A stretch of 64,000 bases of DNA from Aquilaria yunnanensis. Taxonomy: Eukaryota; Streptophyta; Magnoliopsida; Malvales; Thymelaeaceae. Below are positions 1 through 10,985 of the stretch, piece after piece (positions within the stretch are counted from its first letter, which is position 1; every line of letters begins with the position of its first letter). The translations under genes were made by a program, and so were the position numbers. Location of the stretch: NCBI GenBank assembly GCA_039654915.1, contig CM077593.1, positions 118,847,413 to 118,911,412 on the forward strand, read 5' to 3'. The notes below the pieces were generated by a model, which was given only the letters and a program-made list of their open reading frames with translations, had not been told where the DNA came from and searched no databases.

Positions 1-107
1 TAATTCCCTCCTGGCTACACCAACAAGATCACCCCAAGCAAGTTAATTAAGTATACAGCCAATAACATATACTTCTTCTGTCTCATTTTAGTTGAAACAT
101 TTCTATG

Positions 108-112
108 GGTAC
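108..112. repeat. Left target-site duplication GGTAC
   Basis: GGTAC directly precedes the TG end of the 113-4218 element and is repeated at 4219-4223 after its CA end. Confidence 0.7.
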
Positions 113-666
113 TGTGGCAACGTCGGGTTTTCTGGAGTCGCCACCAATCGGTTTTCGCTCAGGTCGATTGGATACCTTAAAATATGGTCTGCGAGAGTTC
201 GGGGATCGGGAGTACGGTTACGCTAAAACAATATTGTTATAGCGCCCAAAATTGGCACCTTAGTTGATCTTAATTTTGTTTTACTTTGCTTTAAAAAGAT
301 TCAGTTAATTTTCAAACTAGAAATTTTAACTGAATTAGTTGAATGTGGATTTTTGGAAATTAATTTGTATAGAATTTTATACTTCCGAACCATGGACTCT
401 GCCGAGTCATTTGGACACGGAATTTGGTGAAATTTTAAACAATTTTATCCATATTGTAAAAATATGGATTTTTATCTGTTTATTTAATTTGTTTATTTTA
501 AAAAGTTTGATATTTTCCAAACCGTAGATCCTACCGGATCATCCGGATATGGAAATTGATTTATCGTAATTATTTAATTCTTATTATTATGAAATTAATT
601 TTTAAATGGTAATTCTTTTTGTTTATGAATGATTTTTAATACTAACTAAAAATTTATCTTTATATT

Positions 667-1060
667 TTTTACTTCTTTTTTTACTTTCTTTCTTTTTCTT
701 CTTTTTTTACTTATTTTTACTTCTTTTTTTTAATTTCTTTTAATTTCTTTTCTTTTCTTTCTTTTTTATTCTTTTCTTTCTTTCTTTGCTTTTTCTTTTT
801 TCTTTCTTTTATCTTTCTTTTCTTTTTCTTATATTTCCTTTTTTTCTTTATCTTATCTTTCTTTTATTTTTCTTTCTTATCTTTCTTTTATTTTTCTTGT
901 CTTTTCTTTCTTTCTTTTCTTATCTTATCTTTTCTTTTATATTTTTTTTATCTTTCTTTTCTTTCTTATCTTTCTTTTATTTTTGTTTCTTATCTTTCTT
1001 TTATTTTTCTTATCTTTCTTTTTTTTCTTGTTTACTTTTTTTGTTTTTCTTGTTTAATGA
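667..1060. repeat. Pyrimidine tract, degenerate (CTTTT)n
   Basis: Almost 400 bp of T and C with CTTTT and CTTTC units and very few purines on the plus strand. The long F/L/S-rich reading frame here is a low-complexity translation and not a gene. Confidence 0.9.
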
Positions 1061-2242
1061 AAGATATTTATTATTTTAAAGGATTACTCAATTTATAAAA
1101 GAATTAAAAAAAATAATAATTAATTTTTATTTAATAAGAAGTTAATTTAAAAGAATTAAAGAGTTTAAAAATAAAAATTTTGATCATGGTACGGGGCGTT
1201 GTTACTCAGCCAGACCCTCTTCACCAGGTGAAGCAGCTCAAAAGCGGGCACGAGACAGTTTCCAGCCAATATACCATGAACTAAAAAAAATTTTTATTTT
1301 TATTTTTATTTTTTATTATTTTTTTATTATTATTTTTTTTTATTAAGAGAATCAAAAATTTTAAACAAAAGAAGAAAAGTTTTGATATTTATTTAATTTA
1401 TTTTTGGAATAAAAGATTATTTAACCGAAAACTTATATGTATTTTAAAACAAAAGTCTTGATATTTTTATTTTTATATTCTTCTTTGTTTGATGAAAGAT
1501 TTTTTTTTAATTTTAATTTATATTTCTGAAAATATATCTAATCAATAAGTCAAAAATATTTAAGAGAAAATTCAATTATTTTTGTTTTATTTTGTATTAT
1601 TTTGAAATTATTTGATTAAGATTTTTATAAAGGAAACAAAAAGTTATATCTTTTAATAAGTAAAATATTACTGAATAACATATTAACCCAAAATTTTTAT
1701 TCTTTTCATTCTTTTTATTAATAAAGAAAACTAAAAAAAAAAATTATATTTTTAAAAGAAATAAATAAAATATTATTGAAAAATATTAACTCAAAAATTT
1801 TACGCTTTTTATTCTTTTTAATAAAGAAAACTAAAAAAAATTATATATTAATAGATAATTAATATATTAGTCTAAAGTTTTTTTTTTATTTTTTATAAAG
1901 AAAAAAAAAATTTATTTATATATTTTATTTTAAAAATATTTCCGAGCCATGGATCCTGGCGGATCATTTGGTCATGGAGTTTTAATTAAATTTTTTTATT
2001 TCATTAATTATTAATTTTAAAGATGTATTAAAAGAATGGTTTTATGTTTATTTATTTATTTATTTTATTTTTGAATTATTTCATTATGTTTGTTTATTAA
2101 AAGGAATAAAAACTTTGTTTCAAAATAAAAAAAAAGTAATTTTTATTAGCCTTTAGAAAATTATTCACATAAAATTCCTTTTTTTATCTTTTAATCATAA
2201 AAAAAATTCAATTAATAAAGTGGGGCTTTTTGGCCATCCACT

Positions 2243-2965
2243 TTAATAACACAATAATAATAAAAGTTAGCACAATTAATATAGTTAGATTAGTTGGATT
2301 AGTTAGTTAATAACAATAAAAAAGGTTAGTAAAAGTTAGATTAAATTAATTAACAACAATAATAAAAATTAGACAAGTTTAATTAAATTAATGGTTAACA
2401 ACAATAATAAAAAGTTAGTCAAGTTAATTAAGTTAATTAATTACAACAAAAATAAAAGTTAGACAATTTAATTAATTTAATTAATTAACAACAATAATAA
2501 AAGTTAGCCAAGTTTAATTAAGTTAATTAATTAACAACAATAAATAAAAATTAACCAAGTTTAATTAAGTTAATTAATTAACAACAATAAATAAAAGTTA
2601 GCCAAGTTTAATTAAGTTAATTAATTAACAACAATAAATAAAAATTAGCCAAGTTTAATTAAGTTAATTAATTAACAACAATAAATAAAAGTTAGCCAAG
2701 TTTAATTAAGTTAATTAATTAACAACAATAAATAAAAATTAGCCAAGTTTAATTAAGTTAATTAATTAACAACAATAAATAAAAATTAGCCAAGTTTAAT
2801 TAAGTTAATTAATTAACAACAATAAATAAAAATTAGCCAAGTTTAATTAAGTTAATTAATTAACAACAATAAATAAAAGTTAGCCAAGTTTAATTAAGTT
2901 AATTAATTACAACAAAAATAAAAGTTAGACAATTTAATTAATTATTAACAACAATAATAATAAAG
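2243..2965. repeat. 47-bp tandem repeat array inside the LTR
   Basis: The core AACAACAATAAATAAAA recurs at 2533, 2580, 2627, 2674, 2721, 2768, 2815 and 2862, an exact 47-bp period. Each unit also contains TTAGCCAAGTTTAATTAAG. Looser copies extend the array on both sides to about 2243 and 2965. There are no unique spacers. Confidence 0.9.
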
Positions 2966-3204
2966 GTTAGTAAAAATTAGCAAGTTAGTTGTTAGTTGCT
3001 AATAACAAAAAAAAAAAGGTTAGTAATAATAACAATAATAAACAAATAAATAAACAAGTAAAAAAAATAAATGAGTTAGTTAATTAATTTTCTGCAAAGA
3101 CAAAATAAAAAGGTTAGTGACCTAATAGAAAGAAATTGAAAAGATGATGGGTGAAACAAGGGTTTACCCTTTTAGTTTTAAATTTTGAATCCCAGGAAAT
3201 GAGA

Positions 3205-3493
3205 ACGACGACGGCGCGAGGGGGGGGAAGGGGAGGGGCAGCTGGCGGCACGGCCAGGGGCAGGGGGCGACGGCGTGGGGCACGGGGGGGGGGGGGGGGG
3301 GGGGCCGGCGGCGGGCAGGGGCGACGCGGCGGCGGGCAGGGGTGGCGCCGGGCAGGGGCGGTGCGACAGGAGCAGAGGGAGCTGGGCGACGCGGCGGGCT
3401 GGGTGAGAGCGCGGCGGCGGCAGGTGCGGCGAGGGGAGGGCACGGCGGCGGCGAACGGCGTAGGGCGGCGGCGGCGGGCGGCGAGGGGCACGG

Positions 3494-3531
<38 letters not shown>

Positions 3532-3535
3532 ACAG
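3205..3535. repeat. GC-rich island with a poly-G run and (GA)n
   Basis: An abrupt GC-rich stretch in otherwise AT-rich DNA. It contains an uninterrupted G run around 3285-3304, many GGCGG units, and a (GA)n microsatellite at about 3499-3530. All frames translate to repetitive Gly/Arg/Ala or Pro/Arg/Ala protein and show no domain, so I do not call a gene. Confidence 0.75.
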
Positions 3536-4218
3536 CAGTGAAAAAAAAAAAATTTGGCTTTCTGGGGAAGAAGGGAAGAGGTCTGGGGCTAAGGGCTGTA
3601 ATTTTCTCTTTTTTTTTTGAAACGGAGCTCTAAGTTTTTTTTCTATTTTTTTCTGTGTTCAGCACAAAATTTGGGGGGCTATTTATAGAGGAAGTTTAGC
3701 TGAACTGTTGATGGATAAATTAATAAAAAAATCCAAACTTATCTCTTAAATTGGTAAAATGACAGTTTTAGTCCTTTACGTCTCTCAGCCTCTGGATAAG
3801 TTCCTGAAGCTTCTGATTTTGACAATTTTGTCGTTTTCTGTCAATTTGAGCCAAAAACGTCGGCAGGCTCAAAATTTTATGTGACAAACTGCCAAATGCT
3901 CCTGGAACTTTCAGAATTTGTCAATTTTACCTGAAACTTCTTAATTTTGTCATTTTTACCTCAAACTTTTAAATTTTGTCATTTTTACCTCAAACTTTTA
4001 AATTTTGTCATTTTTATGGAGTTTTCTTTTTTTCTTTCAAACATACACATATACACACATATATCAAATCTTAAAAAAATATATATATTTTAAACTAATT
4101 AAAAAAAAATTAGTAATAATAATAACAATAATAATAATAATACATTTTTTTATTTAATTTTTTTTATTTAATTTTTTTTAAAATTATTTTAATGGCCGGA
4201 CGAAATTGGGTGTCAACA

Positions 4219-4223
4219 GGTAC
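4219..4223. repeat. Right target-site duplication GGTAC
   Basis: This is the second copy of the 5-bp duplication that borders the large LTR. Confidence 0.7.
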
Positions 4224-4500
4224 GGAGATTAAGGTGTATGTAATTTGTGTTTAATTTTTTATGTAGTAAAAGTTTAAATAATAATTAAAAAAGAAAATAT
4301 TCTTTTTTGGGTTTTGTGCAGTAAGAGATTGAGTGAATATTAAAAAAATAGTCTGTGGGCACAGAGATTAAGGTATATGTAATTTGTGTTAATTTTTTAT
4401 GTAGTAAAAGTTTAAATAATAATTAAAAAAGAAAAGATTCTTTTTTGGGTTTTGTGCAGTAAGAGATTGAGTGGATATTAAAAAAAAAGTATTTATTGGG
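4223..4500. repeat. Two-copy tandem repeat, period about 139 bp
   Basis: GAGATTAAGGTGTATGTAAT at 4225 matches GAGATTAAGGTATATGTAAT at 4364. The rest of the unit, including GGGTTTTGTGCAGTAAGAGA, is also repeated. A partial third start (GGGTTTTGTG) follows at about 4498. It lies in the right part of the split MITE. Confidence 0.85.
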
Positions 4501-4619
4501 TTTTGTGTAAAAAGATTATTTAATTGTTTAAACTTTTCCAAAAAAGAAAACGTTTCAACTTTTTGAGACATCCAAAAAAAGAATATATTTCAACTAAAAT
4601 GGGACGGAGAAAGTATAAG

Positions 4620-5085
4620 TTTGTCTAAATGGAAAAAGTCAATACATCTTAAGTGAGAGATCTTAAATTTGATCTATGGATGAGGCATAATTCCTCTGAT
4701 TACAATAACTTTTGAATTGATTTGAACTCATTGTTGTGCATTATTTTTATGTAAAATAATTATTTACCTAAATTATTATTTTATTGAGACCTTTTATTTT
4801 AAAAAATTCAAAAGGTAATTCTATAATATTTTTTTTATTTTATTTTTCTTTTTCATGTTAGAAAATTTGAATAAAAAAAATAAAAAAATACCAACTTATT
4901 GATAACCACTTTATATGAAAATAATGTATTACAATTAATTCAAAACTTACTGCCTTACAGTTTGATCCTAGCTAATTTTTTCCTTTGACCTCACTTACCA
5001 CATCCCTAAAAACAAAAAAAGTCACGACAAATGTATATTAAATAACTATAGCATACACCGCACTTTCACATTATTTATTAAAAAA
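4620..5085. other. AT-rich spacer, no gene seen
   Basis: No domain-bearing frame or clear element end was found. A short stretch near 4650-4710 (AGATCTTAAATTTGATC) resembles common plant repeat tails but I cannot assign it. Confidence 0.5.
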
Positions 5086-6075
5086 TACAACCGCATTTGA
5101 ACAACATATCCTACTAACATAAACAATATTTCTTATTGAATGAAATAATATATTACAAACTAACATAATTGTATGAATGAAACATCACTTCTTACTAAGT
5201 GAAACATCACTATTTGCGAACAACATATCTTACAAAATGAACATTACATTTGTACAAATGGAACAACACTTATAGTAAATGAAACAATATTATTTACAAA
5301 TAACACATTTTATGAAATGGATAACATAGTACGGAATAACATTATTTATGAACAACATACCTTATGAAACAAATAACATATTACGGAATAGTTCAATTGT
5401 ATAAATGGAACATCGCGTCTTACTGAATGGAACAATATTATTTACAAACAGCACATGTTACGAAATAAATAGTATATTACAGAATAACAATTCTTACTGA
5501 ATGAAACAACGCAAACGCTGTCGGAGTTAATGACCAATGCTTACTCCAATGGAGCACAAATGCCACAAGAGGCAAGACGAACAATGGAGTGTATTACAAA
5601 ACAACATATTTATTGAATAAAACAACAATTCTTACTAAACAAAGCAACACATACGCCGTTGAAGTCAAGGACATTGATTTTTCCTCCAATGGGACACAGA
5701 CGTTGCTGGAGGCAAGGACAGATAAAAGAGAGAGGTCGGAGGAGAAGGTCAGGCTCCTCCACAGCTTCACCTTCCTCATCATCATCATCGGAATCATCTT
5801 CGACAAAAATAAATCCATCGATGGACGACATCCTCCCATCATCATCGTTGTCGGAATCATCTTCTCAAGATCAAGCATAGTTACTATGAGGAGAACATTG
5901 AGGCACTACTGATTTTAGCCTGAAAATTGAAGATTGGTGTGGTGGTGATGAAGAAAAGAAAAGAAGATCAAGCAAGAGGAGAAATGTGTGATTTGGGGAG
6001 GAAGAAATGACTGTGGCAAAGTTGTAAATAAATGCAAACTCTGAGTGCAGTGCATGGTGTAGGTGTATTTTAGCC
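5085..6075. repeat. Dispersed AACAACATT-type repeat, copy 1
   Basis: Degenerate units of the type GAACAACATTATTTACGAA...TTACTGAATGAAACAA fill 5085-5665. Within this, a segment of about 140 bp is duplicated (CTCCAATGGAGCACA near 5552 and CTCCAATGGGACACA near 5684). The segment ends with TGTAAATAAATGCAA near 6024-6038. The same array and the same end sequence occur in the same order at 62515-63640, so they probably belong to one mobile family. The Ser/Asp-rich frames at 5589-5912 come from (TCA)n-like repeats; I do not call them genes. Confidence 0.6.
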
Positions 6076-6880
6076 TCAACTATGTGTATATGTGTAACAA
6101 TATTATTAACCATGTATTTTATGTTAACCGACTTACAATACAATATTTCTATACTCCATATTGGGTTTGATCTATGACTCTCTCTATATATAAAAAACTT
6201 AAAAAGATATACTTATTTTGCTACCTTATAGTAACTCGAGAATATTTAGATATATCTCTTTGATTAAGAAACATCTCTTGAAATAATAAACATCTCATTT
6301 GAGGACTAAAAAAATCAGGTGAGACCCAATCACAAGATTGTTCATCTCCTCTATTGCCAATCGAGAAACCTTTCAACCTAAGAATTTCATCACTATTACT
6401 TCATGCTGTCACAAACCAGAGAATGAGTTAAACTTAGCGTTCAGGGTATATTTGAAAAGCCATACCTTTTTGTCACTATTCTTGGTGCTACTTCCATGAT
6501 GGGAAGAAGAAGAAAGGGCAAGTCACTCGTCATTATTTTTCTTTTTTCAGTATTTGTTCATATGTATAAAAATAGAAGAAAACAATTGATTAGCTTCATT
6601 TGTGCTTCGTAACATATTTCTCCTGGAAACTTACTACTGGTATATTTTATTTCTTATTTGACTTAAACATTTATTTAGTGGTAAAATTTTATTCGAAAAT
6701 TCCTCACTTCTCCTTCATTAACCTTTCACATTTTATATCATCAGTCAAATATTTTGTTGCTGATAAAAAAGAAAAGGGGACGAAACCCGTGACTTGATGT
6801 TAGTTGAAAAATAGAAGTCCGAAAAGGAGAGGAGTGATTTCAAGTGTAACAAACTCACCCGTTTGAAATCTATAAAATTA
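6076..6880. other. Spacer without a recognised gene
   Basis: AT-rich DNA with only short frames of no recognisable family. Confidence 0.5.
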
Positions 6881-6882
6881 TA

Positions 6883-7103
6883 CTCCCCCATTTCAAAAAT
6901 TTTGCTCCATTTATTTTTTATAATTAATCTATAATTATTTATTTTTAACATTCTAATATATAAATAAAAAATATTTATATATGAATAATAATTCAAGATA
7001 TGTAGTTTATAAATATATTTTTTTAATAAATAATAATATAAATTAAATTAAATTAAAATATAATAAAAAATTAAATATATTAAAATTTATGAGACGAATG
7101 TAG
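6883..7103. mobile_element. Stowaway-like MITE, 221 bp
   Basis: The left end is CTCCCCCATTTCAAAAATTT after TA (6881-6882). The reverse complement of the right end is CTACATTCGTCTCATAAATT, followed by TA (7104-7105). The interior is almost pure A+T. TA borders with CTCC-type inverted ends are the mark of Stowaway MITEs. Confidence 0.6.
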
Positions 7104-7233
7104 TAATTATTCCTTTTCCCTGCTTTGAAAAAGTCATTCTGGACCAGGACATGAGTGGGCACCAAACAGCCGAGCCTAGTGATTGGAGTGGAGACATTTT
7201 TCCGTTCTTTGACGGAAAAAAAAAAAGAAAAAA

Positions 7234-7235
<2 letters not shown>

Positions 7236-7267
<32 letters not shown>
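7236..7267. repeat. (GA)n microsatellite
   Basis: Alternating G and A for about 30 bases. Confidence 0.9.
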
Positions 7268-7268
<1 letters not shown>

Positions 7269-7618
7269 GTTCAGTTAGCTCAGCCTAATTTCCTCCTTCT
7301 TTTGAGCACTAGTCATCTTTAGCCTGCTCCTAGGGGCTAGGAGCCTAGGACACCAGACAAAAAGTAACCGATGAACTTTAATAGTTTTCGATTGCTAAAA
7401 CATTCTAATTTTAAATATATCCACTATAACTATTTTTTACCGTTTATTTAATATTTGACCATTTATAGCAGTCATATCAATTTTATTAATTTTTAAAATT
7501 TGCCCACCCTAAAACTTCCTAGAAAACCAAAAAAAACATAATTTTGTAATTTACAAATAATCGTTATCTAACAAGCTGTTTCTAGAAAAAAAAAAGTTTA
7601 AAAACATGAACTTATAAC

Positions 7619-9011
7619 CAGGGATGTAGTCAAGATTCACGGCAAGGGGGGTGGGACGAAAGGCATGAATGTGAGTGGGTTGTTAATAAGTATAATTTTT
7701 TTATCAATAATACAAAACATCAAATAATATAATATAAACTCATGAAATTCAAATGTCTACAATAATTTAGTTCAGAATTTAACACAATGTTCCTTCAAAT
7801 CCCTAAAATTATCAAGTATAGAATCCAAACTGAAAGTTTCTGCAATTTCTTTTTCAATATACAAAAGTAGATTATCAGCAATAAAGTCATTTTTCATCTT
7901 ATTTCTTGATCTGATCTTCACAATTTTCATAGCTGAAAATGCACATTCTGTAGTGATAGTTGACACAGGAAGAGTTAATATTAAACGGATCAATCTGTCA
8001 ATAAGAAAGTAATAACTTGACTTCCCCGTAACTACTAAGACTTCCCTATAATAACATGATGGAATACACTTATATTTTGGTGTGATAAATGTAACGTCGA
8101 ACTTGTTAATAAAATACAACGATGCAACTTGTTATGCATATATGTTTTTTTTTTGTATATTCAGAATAATCTAAAATATATAAAAGTACAAATATACTTA
8201 AATTAAAGTGGCAAAGTCATAATTGTGATCTTATGAGAGATTGCTCAGTTCTGTTTTTTTTTTTAACTTTTTTTTTTCTAAATGTTAGGTGCCACCCAAT
8301 TTGCCCAATCATATATACATATATCAGTTTGCCGAAAAAAAAAATTGATACCTATGATGCCCACCTTCATTTATATACATATAGATATTAATTTCGATGT
8401 ACCAAAAAATTAGATATTAATTTCAGATCTTCTCCCTGATGAATATATGATCCATTAAATCTCTAAAAAATAAATCAAAGTGTGCTCTATAAGATTAATG
8501 GTATTACCTTGAACAATATGAATATTATATTACGGAAATCTTTCGTGAACTTTTATAACTAAACAAAAAGGCAAGTCTTTAATTCATTTATAAAAAACAA
8601 AAAAAAAAAAAAAAGAGAAGGAGGAGAAGAAGAAGAGAAGTCATTTAGTGATGGCAGTGTAAAAGAGTGGTACGGGTGGTGAAGATAATGAATTTGGGGT
8701 GGAATTATAAAGCATAACGAAATTTGGGATTACCATGAGTTTTGAATTAAAATGAAGCCAGTTTGGGGTGGCAGTGCCTAGGCCGCTAGGCGTGGTTTGT
8801 TCGCGACTCGCAGTCACAGAGTCGCAATCTAGCGTTTCTAATTCTGTTCCAATTAAAACTTTTAAAAAAGGATAAAATCAGAAAAAGTCCCTAATTAATT
8901 TTATAATTTACGAACAAGTACCTAACTTTAATATTGTTACAATTTTATCCTATTACATACTACTAATAAAGTTTTTAAAAAAATCTACCCCCCAACGCAG
9001 CTCCGTCCCTG
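7619..9011 (-). mobile_element. Deleted hAT transposon with 8-bp target duplication
   Basis: The left end reads CAGGGATGTAG and contains GGGGGGTGGGA. The reverse complement of the right end reads CAGGGACGGAG followed by GGGGGGTAGA. The flanks are CTTATAAC (7611-7618) and CTTATAAT (9012-9019), an 8-bp duplication with one mismatch. CAGGG ends plus an 8-bp duplication define hAT elements. At 1393 bp the element is too short to be autonomous; it keeps only the last third of a transposase frame on the minus strand. A GCGACTC...GAGTCGC hairpin lies at 8803-8825. Confidence 0.85.
7772..8119 (-). pseudogene. hAT transposase C-terminal dimerisation fragment
   Basis: An open frame of 115 codons ends at 7772. 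Its middle, LPVSTITTECAFSAMKIVK followed by RSRNKMKNDFIADNLLLYIE, is the conserved hAT C-terminal (dimerisation) region of the TTF-type zinc-finger/hAT family, where LPVSTAxxERxFSxM is diagnostic. The BED/TTF finger and the catalytic core are absent, and no ATG belonging to a transposase precedes it. It is a remnant carried by the 7619-9011 element. Confidence 0.85.
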
Positions 9012-10440
9012 CTTATAATAGTTAAAGGTTATAATTATTACTATAAAAAAATTGGTGTTCAAATCCTAACTCCCGTTACCCTATAAGTGAAAAAGAAAAA
9101 AAAAACCCCAAGAAAACAAATATACTAATGGTTATGGGTGAGTTGTCCAATGAATTGAACCAATTTAAAAAGCCCCCAATTCGTGAGCAACCTCTACATT
9201 ATTATTTGCCAGTTATATTAAGCTTGACCTGAAATTATATATATATAACACCAGAATCGTAGCTCATGAGTCCCGGTCAAACACAAGTATGGATTTCGAT
9301 TTGTCAAGCCAAGCCATCAATAATTTATTTGACAGAGAAAGAGAAAGACTTGGAGGATTCAAGCCAAATGGAGAAATTGATTTGGACTTTAAATTTGGTC
9401 CAATTAGGTTTGCTTTTCTCAGTAGGGTTGGCTGGCTCCGGTTATATTCCTTACTTAAAGCGTCTAAACTCCTTCCACTTAGATTAACTGACATTGGTAT
9501 CATCATCTCTCCGATATAATTAGTAAGAAAATAAACAGACCTAACCTAATCGAATTTCAAAAAAAAAAATTTACGTTTTTTTTTGTTATTCTTTTTGTAA
9601 GAAAAAGATTGGAAGGGGAATATTTATTATTTCATTATTTCAAGGCAAAGGCATCTCAATAGCTTATTTGACTTTTCTTGTAGTATTAAAAACCAGTTAG
9701 CAATGAGACACTGTTAATAGGCAAAAAAAAAAAAAAAAAAAAGAAATTTGTAACACTTTAAAATGGAGTCTCAATTCGCAAAACAAAAAAAAAAAAAACT
9801 AATATGCATCAAATCAAACGATATATATAGTATTATACATTTCTGGCTATCGTTTGGATTTAGAAATTTCAAAACCAAATACTATATTGTATAATTGCGA
9901 TTTTTAAAGTCCATAACTGATAAATTTCATATTGGCTCGATTAAGCTCAAATGCACTCTAAACCTAGAAGTCCCCATATAACCCAATCCCACTTAGACCC
10001 ATAATCCAACCCACCTAATTCCTTTTTTTTCTAATCCTGACCAATCCCATAAGCTATGGCCAATTCGATTATAATTTATGTGAAATTCTAAAATGCACAT
10101 AGGTGTATATACATATGTCAATGGGTGTTAGTGAGGCAGAGAGATTCCATTAGTTTTGGTTGAGAATGGAAAATTTGGTTTTTTTGGAGTTTAAAATTTG
10201 ATTGGATATTAATTTGGTAGATTTATACATTTAAAATTTTTATTTATGAAAACCAACGATGAGAGAGGATTTGTTTGTCTATGTTTAAATTTGATAAATC
10301 TTAACTGTTAAGATATGTGATTTGGTTGGATAATTATGGTATTTGTTTTCTCTTTTAAAAAATTTTAATTATGGAACCTTTTGAATTTGAACTCATTTGT
10401 AAAGATAATCTTATGGAAATAATAAAGATAATATGATAAA
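9012..10440. other. Spacer without a recognised gene
   Basis: It includes A-runs near 9724-9742 and 9783-9799. Overlapping short frames at 9264-9519 show no known domain. No element ends are convincing. Confidence 0.5.
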
Positions 10441-10469
10441 CATGGTAGTTATTTAAAATAATTTTATTA

Positions 10470-10985
10470 ATTCATTTTTTTTGCATAGTCAATCGTGGTC
10501 AGATAGTTGCCCGCACAGTTTAATACATTTCATTTTCAGTTTATTATAAATCTCACATAGTTTAATATACTTGGCTTTCAGTTTAACACATATCCTATAC
10601 AGATTAATATAATTCATTTCCAGTTAACATATATCTCACACAGTTTAATATATTTCATTTTCAATTTAATACATTTTTACATCCAGTTATTGCTGATGGC
10701 AATGACGATGTCGATTATGGTACTAGTAGGGACCATGAGTATACTTGTTTTATTTTTTTCGTGGCAATGTTATTTTTTCATGTGATGGTTTTGCCATACA
10801 GATTAATACATTTGACTTTCACTTTAATACATTTCATATATTCTAATACATATCCCACAAAGTTTAATATATTTCACTTCTAATTTAATACACGTCTCGC
10901 ATAAATTAATACAATTTACTTTCTAATTTAACACATATATTGCATAATTTAATATATTTCACTTCCAGTTTAATATAGTTCACAT
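10470..10985. repeat. Degenerate CAGTTTAATACATTTCA repeat
   Basis: The motif (C/A)AGTTTAATA(C/T)ATTTCA followed by (C/T)TTCCAGTTTA recurs about ten times with many substitutions, for example near 10517, 10559, 10637, 10846 and 10944. It is an old tandem array with no coding potential. Confidence 0.6.

Larger units (their letters stand above)
113..4218 (-). mobile_element. Probable solo LTR, large Ty3/gypsy (Tat/Ogre-like) type
   Basis: The element starts TGTGGCAACG and ends TGTCAACA, giving TG...CA ends, and is flanked on both sides by the 5-bp direct repeat GGTAC (108-112 and 4219-4223). It has no gag or pol coding and no internal pair of long direct repeats, so a solo LTR of about 4.1 kb is the simplest reading. 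Read on the minus strand it begins TGTTGACACCCAATTT and its end carries GGTGGCGACTCC, a sequence I associate with very long LTRs of the Tat/Ogre lineage from memory. Orientation and lineage are inference; the ends and target duplication are seen directly. Confidence 0.6.
72..4613. mobile_element. Stowaway-like MITE split by an LTR insertion
   Basis: The outer ends form an inverted repeat. The left end reads CTTCTTCTGTCTCATTTTAG from 72, and the reverse complement of the right end reads CTTTCTCCGTCCCATTTTAG up to 4613. Both are followed by GTTGAAA and both are bordered by TATA. A CTCC(G)TCCC-type end with a TA target is typical of Stowaway/Tc1-mariner MITEs. Without the insertion at 113-4218 the host element would be about 430 bp. 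Its right part contains a two-copy tandem repeat. The family assignment is inferred from the end sequence and the TA border only. Confidence 0.6.

Noticed and set aside
786..1079. 97-codon frame rich in Phe, Leu and Ser
   Set aside because: It is a translation of the pyrimidine tract and has no domain.
2243..2965. Regular repeats that could suggest a CRISPR-like array
   Set aside because: The units are contiguous at 47 bp without unique spacers, and this is plant nuclear DNA.
3151..3633. 160-codon Gly/Arg-rich frame and its antisense Pro/Arg-rich partner
   Set aside because: Low-complexity GC island plus (GA)n; both strands are open, which composition explains.
5589..5912. Ser/Asp-rich frames on both strands
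   Set aside because: Produced by (TCA)n-like repeats; no start context, splice sites or homologous protein recognised.
9050..9085. GTGTTCAAATCCTAAC resembling a tRNA or SINE B box
   Set aside because: No matching A box or cloverleaf could be found upstream.
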